DNA of 64,000 nucleotides from an uncultured Lachnospiraceae bacterium (lineage in GTDB: Bacteria > Bacillota > Clostridia > Lachnospirales > Lachnospiraceae): assembly GCA_910577675.1 (NCBI GenBank), contig CAJTOR010000010.1, positions 1-64,000 on the forward strand, written 5' to 3'. A program made the position numbers and the translations under genes. Shown here one piece after another: positions 31,526 through 39,837 of the stretch. The notes under the pieces were generated by a model. The model was not told the origin of the DNA and ran no database searches. It saw nothing but the letters and a program-made list of their open reading frames with translations. Numbering within the stretch: the first letter of the stretch is position 1; each line of letters starts with the position of its first letter.

Positions 31526-33547
31526 ATGCAGCAGGGCGATCCGGTAAATTGCATCAGGGGAATTGGGGAGAAGACGGCGAAAACATTTGCCAGGCTTAAT
31601 ATTTTAACGGTGCGTGACCTTCTGCACCATTACCCGAGGGACTATGAAGTTTTTGCACTTCCCACACCGATTGCAAGGCTGAAGGAAGGCGGGGTGGCGG
31701 CGATTGAAGCGGGGATTACGGCATATGCGGAAGTAAGCCGCCAGAAGGGGCTTGTAGTCGTTTCCTGCAATGTGCAGGACGCGAGCGGTATGATCCGCCT
31801 GACCTGGTTTAACCAGGCGTATCTTAAAAATGTTTTAAAAAGGGGGACACACTATATATTCAGGGGGAGGGTGGTGCGCAAGGGAAGCACATTGGTGATG
31901 GACCAGCCCAAAATCTACAAGAAGGATGAGTACCGCATGCGCCTCAATGTGTTGCAGCCGGTCTATCCCCTGACCGCCGGGCTGTCAAACCATGCGATGC
32001 AAAAAGCGGTTGACCAGGCGCTTTGTCTGGCAGAGTTCCCGGCGGATTACCTGCCGAGAAGGATTGCGAAAGAGAACAAACTGATTTCGCAAAAAGCCGC
32101 TTTTTTTGAAATCCATTTTCCGAAATCCCGCGAGACAATGCTTGATGCAAGGAAGCGCATTGTCTTTGACGAGTTCTTCACTTTTGCGGTGCGCCTGCGC
32201 CAGCGCAAGGAGAACAGGCATCTGGAGGAAAACCACTACAAGCTGGCGGAAACAAACGAGTGCCGGATGTTTTTAGAAAGACTTCCCTATCAGCTTACCA
32301 AGGGGCAGGAGGATGCGCTTGCCGAGATAAGGCAGGACGTGGCGGGAGAGTATGTGATGAACCGGTTAATCCAGGGGGATGTCGGTTCCGGCAAGACCGT
32401 GCTTGCGGAGTATGCACTTTTGCTTGCTGCGACAAACGGCTGCCAGGGCTGTATTATGGCACCGACGGAGGTGTTGGCAAGACAGCATTACGAAGTGATG
32501 CTGTCAGCATTTAAACCGCTTGGGGTAAAAGTCCTTCTGTTGGCGGGCTCGATGACACCCAAGCAGAAAAAGGAAGCTTACGAGCGCATTGCGGCGCATG
32601 AGGTGGATGTTATTGTGGGGACACATTCCTTAATCCAGGAGAAGGTGGTCTATAACAGGCTTGCGCTGGTTGTGACGGATGAGCAGCACCGCTTTGGTGT
32701 AAAGCAGAGGGAGAACCTTGCGGGGAAAGGGGAGTATGTCCATGTGCTGGTTATGAGCGCGACACCGATTCCGCGTACCCTTGCTATTGTTCTCTACGGG
32801 GACTTGGATGTTTCTTTGGTAAGGGAACTTCCTGCGGAGCGGCTGCCAATTAAAAACTGTGTGGTGGATACCACCTACAGGCCAACCGCTTTCCGCTTTA
32901 TTGCCAAACAGGTCAGTGAGGGCAGGCAGGCTTATGTGATTTGCCCGATGGTCGAGGAGAGTGAGGAAGTGGAGGCGGAGAATGTCACGGAGTATACCGC
33001 GAGGCTTAGGGGGGAACTGCCGGGGAGTGTGGTGGTGGAATCCCTGCACGGGAAGATGAAGCCGGCGGATAAAAACGAGCGCATGGAGCGCTTTGCCGCG
33101 GGGGAAATCAAGGTGCTTGTATCGACGACAGTGGTTGAGGTTGGGGTCAATGTGCCGAACGCTTCCGTTATGATGATCGAGGATGCGGAGCGTTTCGGAC
33201 TGGCGCAATTGCACCAGCTTCGCGGGCGTGTTGGTCGCGGGGCGCACCAGTCCTACTGTATTTTTGTAAGCGGCTCCCAGGATGAGAAGGCGAAGGAGCG
33301 TCTGTCCGTTATGAACCGCTCAAACGACGGGTTTTATATTGCGGGGGAGGACTTAAAACTCCGGGGACCGGGGGATGTTTTCGGCGTGCGTCAGAGTGGC
33401 GAGTTGCAGTTTGAGCTTGGGGATATCTATCAGGATGCGGAAGTCCTCGCCGCCGCGGATATGGCAGCAAAAAGCCTGACCGAGGAGGAATATGGACAGG
33501 TTCTTGCAATTTTGGAGCAGACGGAGCCGGTGCGTAAATCTGTATAA
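31526..33547 (+). CDS. recG: ATP-dependent DNA helicase RecG
   Basis: 673 residues from the ATG at 31526 (GGGGGG upstream); in-frame sequence before it is the terminator region. An N-terminal wedge/OB domain (INxRGIGEKTAK-like start, LTVRDLLHHYPRDYE) leads into the helicase core: GDVGSGKT near residue 285, the DEQH box in VVTDEQHRFGVKQR, MSATPIPRT, and the final QLRGRVGRG and RGPGDVFGVRQSG motifs. RecG remodels stalled replication forks and Holliday junctions. Confidence 0.97.
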   Translation: MQQGDPVNCIRGIGEKTAKTFARLNILTVRDLLHHYPRDYEVFALPTPIARLKEGGVAAIEAGITAYAEVSRQKGLVVVSCNVQDASGMIRLTWFNQAYLKNVLKRGTHYIFRGRVVRKGSTLVMDQPKIYKKDEYRMRLNVLQPVYPLTAGLSNHAMQKAVDQALCLAEFPADYLPRRIAKENKLISQKAAFFEIHFPKSRETMLDARKRIVFDEFFTFAVRLRQRKENRHLEENHYKLAETNECRMFLERLPYQLTKGQEDALAEIRQDVAGEYVMNRLIQGDVGSGKTVLAEYALLLAATNGCQGCIMAPTEVLARQHYEVMLSAFKPLGVKVLLLAGSMTPKQKKEAYERIAAHEVDVIVGTHSLIQEKVVYNRLALVVTDEQHRFGVKQRENLAGKGEYVHVLVMSATPIPRTLAIVLYGDLDVSLVRELPAERLPIKNCVVDTTYRPTAFRFIAKQVSEGRQAYVICPMVEESEEVEAENVTEYTARLRGELPGSVVVESLHGKMKPADKNERMERFAAGEIKVLVSTTVVEVGVNVPNASVMMIEDAERFGLAQLHQLRGRVGRGAHQSYCIFVSGSQDEKAKERLSVMNRSNDGFYIAGEDLKLRGPGDVFGVRQSGELQFELGDIYQDAEVLAAADMAAKSLTEEEYGQVLAILEQTEPVRKSV

Positions 33548-33634
33548 AAATAGAAAAAGTCTTTCATTAAACCGGAAGTTGTGATAGAATGGGGAGAAAG
33601 AGTTTGCCGTTTCGGATGGACAGGAGGAAGAGCG

Positions 33635-35626
33635 ATGAGGGCTTATCCAAATGAAAAACTTTATACGATTGCACAGGAAAATTACAATATTTTACAGAAA
33701 TATTGTGAAGTGTTGGAGCAGGAAGGCTACTGGGAACATCCTCAAATGATACTGAACCGGCAGATAGGGGACTTCCTGGCGCTTTACATCCAGGCGATGT
33801 TAATCCAGGTGGCGGATTATATAGAGGCGCAGGATGTGGAAACTCTGCGCATGATTATCGGCGTGACGGGAAGCAACCCCTTTGAGCTTGATGAGGGAAC
33901 GGGGATTACCGAGGAGATCGCTGTTGAGGCAAAGAAACTTGTGCATGCGCCGCCGGTTCTTTTGCAGCTTTGCAGTCTGCGCGATGTGGAGCATCACAGC
34001 AGTATGGCGGGTCTGTTTTTTGATGCCGTCCTGAATATTATATTTGCCACGGCGTATTTAAACAGCAGGGGGGATGCCACAATCACGCGCTATGTGCGCG
34101 AATATTACGGGCGCATCCAGTTTTTTGTGCAGAATGCAAATAGCTGTGGCGCGTGCGTGGACGAACAGTATATTTTCCACAAGATCTGTGTGGGGGATTT
34201 GGAGGGTAACACCGCACTGTTAAAGGAAGCCGACGAAGATTTTGCAGGCTATAAAAAGGAAGCCTTCCTATTAAAAGATAAGTCTGACGAGAAGGGGAAA
34301 CCGGCAGCATCCACTGTGGGGACGGTTTTGGATGCGCCCGGCGGCGGTGTGGAAGACCCGACCGATTCCGCGGAGGGATATGGTTATTCGGAGGATGAGG
34401 AAATAGAGGAGGAAGAGGAATACCTCCAGGAAGAATATGAGGAGCCGGATGAATTTGTCTGTGCCCAGGAAGTGGGATATGCGGGGATTACGGGTGTGGA
34501 ACCTTGGGTGGAGGAAGCATACACCCCACCTGTAACCGTTTTAAACGCCGCGGATTTACTGCGGAAGGATTCATCATCCTGCTATGGAATGAATGGGGAG
34601 TCCGCGCCGGATACTGTTGAAGATTCCATAGATTTAGAAGAACAGGAAGATAAAGAGGATGCTTTGGAAATTATAGAAGCTGCCCCTTCCTTATCGGGGG
34701 AAGCACTACAGTGTGAGGAGCAGAAGGAGCAGAAGGCGGCACAACAACAGGAGCTTATTGAGATGGATAAAGAGGCTGCCACGCGCGCGGCACTTGCCTC
34801 CTTTAAGGCAAAGCGCATGGAAAAGCTGATGAACAGGCTGGACGAGCTGGTCGGGCTTCACAGTGTGAAGGAGGAAGTACGCTCCCTGGTCAATCTGATC
34901 CGCGTGCGCAAGATGCGCGAGGAGTACCATCTGCCAGGGATGCCAATGTCTTACCATATGGTTTTTACGGGAAGCCCCGGCACGGGAAAAACAACGGTGG
35001 CGAGGCTGATCGGCGAGATATACCGGGAACTCGGGATTTTGAGCAAGGGCATGATGATCGAGACGGACCGCGCGGGGCTTGTGGCGGGCTATGTAGGCCA
35101 GACTGCAATAAAGGTGAAGGAGGTTGTGGACCGGGCGCGCGGGGGCATCCTTTTTATCGATGAGGCATACACACTCTCAAGTGCTGCGGGGGGAAATGAC
35201 TTTGGCACCGAGGCAATTGACATGCTGGTGAAGCTGATGGAAGATTACCGCGAGGACCTTGTTATTATTGTCGCAGGTTACACCCAGGAAATGGAAACAT
35301 TTTTAAAGTCAAATACCGGTTTGATTTCACGGTTTAACAAGTTTATCGATTTCCCGGATTACGGGGACGGGGAACTTGTGGATATCCTAAACGGCATGGC
35401 AAAGCGTGCGGGCTTCTCGCTGGAAGATGAGGTTATGGAAGCCGTGAGGGGCTACCTTTTGCGGCTGACGGGGGAGCAGAGGGGAGATTTCGGCAATGCG
35501 AGGGGAATCCGCAACCTTTTTGAGAAGATGGTGGCGGCGCAGGCAAACCGCGTTGTAGGATATGGGCAGCCGACAAAAGAACAGCTCTCTTCAATCACGT
35601 TTGAAGACTGCAAATTTTTTGCGTAA
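33635..35626 (+). CDS. CbxX/SpoVK-type AAA ATPase with long N-terminal extension
   Basis: 663 residues from the ATG at 33635, set by CAGGAGG. Residues ~1-200 form an unknown helical domain. Residues ~220-400 are a very acidic low-complexity linker (EDEEIEEEEEYLQEEYEEPDE and similar). The AAA core begins at ~410 (MNRLDELVGLHSVKEEVR) with Walker A GSPGTGKTT at 446-454, Walker B ILFIDEAYTL and the conserved RFNKFIDFPDYGDGELVDI. SpoVK-type proteins are small (~320 residues); this one is twice that size. The target is unknown. The gene is 12 bases ahead of the glycan operon and may be cotranscribed with it. Confidence 0.85.
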   Translation: MRAYPNEKLYTIAQENYNILQKYCEVLEQEGYWEHPQMILNRQIGDFLALYIQAMLIQVADYIEAQDVETLRMIIGVTGSNPFELDEGTGITEEIAVEAKKLVHAPPVLLQLCSLRDVEHHSSMAGLFFDAVLNIIFATAYLNSRGDATITRYVREYYGRIQFFVQNANSCGACVDEQYIFHKICVGDLEGNTALLKEADEDFAGYKKEAFLLKDKSDEKGKPAASTVGTVLDAPGGGVEDPTDSAEGYGYSEDEEIEEEEEYLQEEYEEPDEFVCAQEVGYAGITGVEPWVEEAYTPPVTVLNAADLLRKDSSSCYGMNGESAPDTVEDSIDLEEQEDKEDALEIIEAAPSLSGEALQCEEQKEQKAAQQQELIEMDKEAATRAALASFKAKRMEKLMNRLDELVGLHSVKEEVRSLVNLIRVRKMREEYHLPGMPMSYHMVFTGSPGTGKTTVARLIGEIYRELGILSKGMMIETDRAGLVAGYVGQTAIKVKEVVDRARGGILFIDEAYTLSSAAGGNDFGTEAIDMLVKLMEDYREDLVIIVAGYTQEMETFLKSNTGLISRFNKFIDFPDYGDGELVDILNGMAKRAGFSLEDEVMEAVRGYLLRLTGEQRGDFGNARGIRNLFEKMVAAQANRVVGYGQPTKEQLSSITFEDCKFFA

Positions 35627-35638
35627 GAGGAGGAAAAT

Positions 35639-37912
35639 ATGTTAGGGATTTTATATCTGACCATCGCAATTTTCTGGGGGAGTGCCGTGTGCCAATGCAT
35701 TTTTCCCGATATGGCGGAATGGACAGAAAAGAGTTTTTCGGGCAGGAAAATAAAGGTGTGCAGCCTGTTTTTGATTGTCCCGGCATGGATTTATACCGGG
35801 CTTATCCCGATGACCTGGCTGGTCTATATCCTTTCCTATGCGATGCGCCTGTCAAAAAATGGTATGTTCTACGCAAACATTGTGGTGATGGCGCTGTTTT
35901 TTGTCAGCGGGGTTGTCATGTATATTGTGCGCAAGGTGCAGGGGGAGTTGAGGCTTCCCGGATTAAGGGCTATGGCATTCTCAAAAGGGGAGGTTTTTTT
36001 CCTTGTTTTCGTGCTCTATCTCAGCCTGCGTCTTTTCTTTACAACATTTCGGATTGAGGGCGACACACTCTATGTCGGGCTTTCCGTTTTCAGTGACTTT
36101 TCGCCGCATCTTGGAATGATCCGCTCCTTTTCAGGGGGGACGAATTTTCCGACTTCCTACTCGCATTTTGCGGGCGAGGATATCAAATACCATTTTATGT
36201 TCCAGTTTCTGGTCGGCAATCTGGAGTTTTTGGGAATGCGGCTTGATTTCGCATTTAATATCCCTAGTCTGCTCGGGATGGTAAGCACTTTTCTGCTGCT
36301 CTATGTATTTGCAGTAAAGCTCACGGGAAAGCGCCCCGTTGGCTATCTAGCGGGGATTTTTTTCGCGTTCCGCTCCTCCTTTGGGGTATTCCGCTATCTT
36401 GCGGAGCGTCCGAGGGGAAAGGGAGTGTGGGAGGCATTTACCGAGCACTCGGAATTTATCGGCTACACGCCGAATGAGGACTGGGGGCTTTGGAACCTAA
36501 ATGTCTACTGCAACCAGAGGCATCTGGCTTTTTCCCTTGGCGTTTTGCTTCTGGTGCTGATCCTTTTTACCCCGTATCTGTATGCGATGGGAAAGCGTAT
36601 GCGCCTTGAGTGGGGGCGTGTAAAAAAGGCTCGCGCTGGGCAGGAAAAAAGAAGTTTGCTGCTGCGCAGGGAGAAAACCTACGGGGAACAAAAGGAAAGT
36701 GTGGTGGAGGATGAAAACGATGGTGTGGAAGGTGGGGAGGATGCGGACGACCATCTGATGACTAAGATGGCGCTTGCTGCGGCAGCAAAGAAAGATGCAG
36801 CCCTTGGGGGAAAGAAATTGGTGACAGAGGCGGATGATACGCCCGAAATTCCGCTGCGCGTGGGATTCTTTTTGCGCAGGAATCTTTTTGCGGCGAAGGG
36901 ATGGGAGATCGAGAATCCTCTTATGGCTGTTTTTGCAGGAATTCTGCTGGGGGCACTTGCCTTTTTTAACGGCGCGGTGACAATTGCGGCGCTTTTGGTA
37001 CTCTTTATTATGGCAGCCGTTTCCGACCACCGTTTGGATTTTTTAGTGACAGCCCTGATTGCGGGGGCACTTGCGATATTGCAGAGCGCGGCATTTATTG
37101 ACGGGAATGCGGTGACAACCTCGTTTTATTATGGGTTTATCGCGGAGAACCGCACGGTATTTGGTGTGATTGACTATATTTTCCGCCTGACAGGACCAGT
37201 TCTGTTTGTGGTGATGGCGGCATTTATCCTAGTGGATGCGGAAAAGCGCATTATGACAGCGGCATTTGCCGCACCGTTCCTTTTTGCCTTCCATATATCG
37301 CTGACAACGGATGTCACGGTAAATCATAAATATATTATGATTTCGCTGATGCTGTTTGGAATCCTCAGTGCATGTGTAATTGTAAAACTCTGGGAACAGA
37401 AGAAATTCCTTGTGCGGGCGGCTGCCGTCGGGATGGTGGTGATGCTTTGCGCAACAGGTTTTTTTGAGTATCTTGTGGTGTTAAACCGCAACCAGAAGCA
37501 GAACAATCTCGCGTTTAATACGCATGATTCGGTGACTGCCTGGATACGGGAAAATGCGACGGCGCAGGATATCTTCCTCACTTCAAATTACGCGCTTAAC
37601 AATGTTGTATTAGGCGGTGCGATGCTCTACAATGGCTGGCAGTATTTCGGGTGGTCTGCAGGCTATGACACCGCATACCGCGACGAACAGGTAAGGTGCA
37701 TGTACGAGGCGGAGAACACAGAGGAACTGGCATGGCTTTTGCAGGAAAATAATATCCGCTATATTATTGTGGATCACGATAACCGGATGAGCGCGGATTA
37801 CGAGGTGCGGGAGGATGTGATCTCATCCGCTTACGAGGCGGTATTTTCGCAGGATGAGGGCGACTGGAAGTTTACAATCTATGATGTAAAGAAGCCTTTG
37901 GCGCAGAGGTAG
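35639..37912 (+). CDS. Large GT-C-like integral membrane protein
   Basis: 757 residues, GAGGAGG before the ATG. About 14 membrane helices in two blocks are separated by a charged cytoplasmic loop (~325-410). The first large outside loop has SVFSDFSPHLGMIRSFSGG, an acidic site in the place where GT-C lipid-sugar glycosyltransferases keep a catalytic Asp. The C-terminal ~120 residues form a soluble domain (AWIRENATAQDIFLTSNYA, NGWQYFGWSAGYDT, NNIRYIIVDHDN). The same layout recurs in the DUF2298 protein at 39838. It is probably a glycosyltransferase using polyprenyl-phosphate sugar, outside the membrane (inference). Confidence 0.65.
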   Translation: MLGILYLTIAIFWGSAVCQCIFPDMAEWTEKSFSGRKIKVCSLFLIVPAWIYTGLIPMTWLVYILSYAMRLSKNGMFYANIVVMALFFVSGVVMYIVRKVQGELRLPGLRAMAFSKGEVFFLVFVLYLSLRLFFTTFRIEGDTLYVGLSVFSDFSPHLGMIRSFSGGTNFPTSYSHFAGEDIKYHFMFQFLVGNLEFLGMRLDFAFNIPSLLGMVSTFLLLYVFAVKLTGKRPVGYLAGIFFAFRSSFGVFRYLAERPRGKGVWEAFTEHSEFIGYTPNEDWGLWNLNVYCNQRHLAFSLGVLLLVLILFTPYLYAMGKRMRLEWGRVKKARAGQEKRSLLLRREKTYGEQKESVVEDENDGVEGGEDADDHLMTKMALAAAAKKDAALGGKKLVTEADDTPEIPLRVGFFLRRNLFAAKGWEIENPLMAVFAGILLGALAFFNGAVTIAALLVLFIMAAVSDHRLDFLVTALIAGALAILQSAAFIDGNAVTTSFYYGFIAENRTVFGVIDYIFRLTGPVLFVVMAAFILVDAEKRIMTAAFAAPFLFAFHISLTTDVTVNHKYIMISLMLFGILSACVIVKLWEQKKFLVRAAAVGMVVMLCATGFFEYLVVLNRNQKQNNLAFNTHDSVTAWIRENATAQDIFLTSNYALNNVVLGGAMLYNGWQYFGWSAGYDTAYRDEQVRCMYEAENTEELAWLLQENNIRYIIVDHDNRMSADYEVREDVISSAYEAVFSQDEGDWKFTIYDVKKPLAQR

Positions 37913-37971
37913 ATTAATTGCATGCGAAGTATTGTCGCAGATTTAAAACCGGAAGTAGAAAGGAGAAGTTT

Positions 37972-39063
37972 ATGTATTATCCATATGTTGTGGTGGGAGC
38001 CGGTCTTGCCGGTCTTACGGTGGCGGAGAGGATTGCCGCCGGAAAGGGCGAGAAGGTTCTGGTGGTGGAAAAGCGCCCGCACATCGGGGGAAATGTCTAT
38101 GATTCCTACAATGAGGATGGGATTTTAGTCCATAATTATGGTCCCCATATTTTCCATACGAATGATAAGGAAGTCTATGAGTATCTGGGGGGCTTCACAA
38201 AATGGAATGATTTCTGGCACCGCGTCTTAACCCAGGTGGACGGGAACCTGATCCCGATGCCGATCACACTCGAAACAGTGAACCGCCTGTACAATATGGA
38301 TATGACACCGGAAGAGATGGAAAAATTCATTGCCGGGCGTGCTGTACCTATCAAGGAGATTCGAACCAGCCGTGACGTGGCGCTATCCAAGGTGGGTGAT
38401 GAAATATATTCGAAATTTTTCGAAAACTATACAAAAAAACAGTGGGGAATTGATCCGGCAGAACTTGATACTTCCGTGATTTCCCGCATCCCGCTGCGCT
38501 ACAACCGCGATACGCGCTATTTTACGGATAAATATCAGGGAATGCCGCGCTATGGGTACACGAAGATGTGCCAGGCGATGATACAGAACAAAAATATTAA
38601 GGTGCTGCTCAACACGGATTTTAAGGAAGTGCGGGATGAAATTTCATATGGGAAACTGATTTATACGGGACCGGTGGACGAGTATTATCACTATAGGCAC
38701 GGGGGGCTGCGTTACCGCAGTTTAAGTTTTGTAATGGAAACTTTTGACCGGGAATCCTACCAGGATGCGCCGGTGGTCAATTACCCGAATGATTACGACT
38801 ATACGCGCATTACGGAGTTTAAGAAGCTGACCGGGCAGGAGCACAGAAAGACTACTATTATGAAGGAATTTCCGAGGGAGGGGGGCGAGCCTTACTACCC
38901 GTTCCCGACGGCGGATGCCAGGGCACAGTTTTCGCTTTACCAAAAGGAGATGGAAGCGGAAAAGAATGTGTATTTCCTTGGCAGGCTCGCGGAGTACCGC
39001 TATTTTAATATGGATGCGGTGGTGAGAAATGCACTTGATCTTTACCGCAATAAACTGGCATAA
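37972..39063 (+). CDS. glf: UDP-galactopyranose mutase
   Basis: 363 residues from the ATG at 37972, set by AAAGGAG; the upstream ATG at 37918 has no ribosome site. The FAD-binding start VVGAGLAGLTVAERIA and the family motifs RPHIGGNVYDSYNEDG, HNYGPHIFHT, FFENYTKKQWG, RIPLRYNRDTRYF and GRLAEYRYFNMD are all present. The enzyme converts UDP-galactopyranose to UDP-galactofuranose. It is the key to reading this operon: the polymer made by the flanking membrane glycosyltransferases likely contains galactofuranose. Confidence 0.97.
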   Translation: MYYPYVVVGAGLAGLTVAERIAAGKGEKVLVVEKRPHIGGNVYDSYNEDGILVHNYGPHIFHTNDKEVYEYLGGFTKWNDFWHRVLTQVDGNLIPMPITLETVNRLYNMDMTPEEMEKFIAGRAVPIKEIRTSRDVALSKVGDEIYSKFFENYTKKQWGIDPAELDTSVISRIPLRYNRDTRYFTDKYQGMPRYGYTKMCQAMIQNKNIKVLLNTDFKEVRDEISYGKLIYTGPVDEYYHYRHGGLRYRSLSFVMETFDRESYQDAPVVNYPNDYDYTRITEFKKLTGQEHRKTTIMKEFPREGGEPYYPFPTADARAQFSLYQKEMEAEKNVYFLGRLAEYRYFNMDAVVRNALDLYRNKLA

Positions 39064-39093
39064 GCGCCGTTTTGCGGCAGAATGAGAGGAATT

Positions 39094-39828
39094 ATGGATA
39101 AATTATATATTGTGGTTCCAGCCTACAACGAGGAGGAGAATATCGAGACGGTTGTTGGGGACTGGTATCCGGTAGTTGAAAAGGTTGGCGGGGAGAGCAG
39201 ACTTGTTATTATAGATGATGGAAGCAAGGATACCACCTACCAGAAAATGCAGGAACTTGCCAAAACCAGACCGATGTTTCTGCCCGTGTCCAAACAGAAT
39301 GAAGGGCATGGTGCGACCGTGCTTTACGGTTACCAGTACGCATTAAAAGAGGGGGCGGACTATGTGTTCCAGACCGATTCGGACGGGCAGACACTCCCTG
39401 GGGAATTCTGGAAATTCTGGGAGAGGCGGGCGGATTACGCGATGGTTATCGGGCACCGCAAGGGCAGGCAGGACGGGGCTTCCCGCGTCTTCGTCACAAA
39501 GGTCTTAAAACTTGTATGCCGCATCTGTTTTAATGTCACGGTGACGGATGCAAATACGCCGTTCCGCCTGATGCAGGCGGAGCCACTGGCAGAAAATATC
39601 AAGCTGGTGCCGGAGAAATTCAATCTTTCAAATGTGATACTCTCGGTTATTTACGCCAAGAAAAAACAGAATGTCCTGTATCTGCCGATTACATTCAGAC
39701 CGAGGCAGGGCGGTGTGAACTCCATCAATTTAAAAAAGATTTTTAAGATCGGGAAGAAAGCTTTCCATGATTTCAGGACGATCAACCGCTGCCTGAAAGA
39801 TGTGGAGGTTAAGAAAGAAAGCAGGTGA
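39094..39828 (+). CDS. Family 2 glycosyltransferase, dolichyl/undecaprenyl-phosphate sugar synthase type
   Basis: 244 residues from the ATG at 39094 with AGAGGA just upstream; the ATG at 39082 has none. The GT-A fold shows YIVVPAYNEEENIETVV, VIIDDGSKDTT, NEGHGATVLYGYQYAL and the metal-binding FQTDSDGQ. The lack of C-terminal membrane helices and the size fit enzymes that load a sugar from a nucleotide onto a polyprenyl phosphate, or a cytoplasmic chain-extending transferase. Paired with the GT-C-like proteins it could supply their lipid-linked donor (inference). Confidence 0.88.
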   Translation: MDKLYIVVPAYNEEENIETVVGDWYPVVEKVGGESRLVIIDDGSKDTTYQKMQELAKTRPMFLPVSKQNEGHGATVLYGYQYALKEGADYVFQTDSDGQTLPGEFWKFWERRADYAMVIGHRKGRQDGASRVFVTKVLKLVCRICFNVTVTDANTPFRLMQAEPLAENIKLVPEKFNLSNVILSVIYAKKKQNVLYLPITFRPRQGGVNSINLKKIFKIGKKAFHDFRTINRCLKDVEVKKESR

Positions 39829-39837
39829 AATCAGGTT

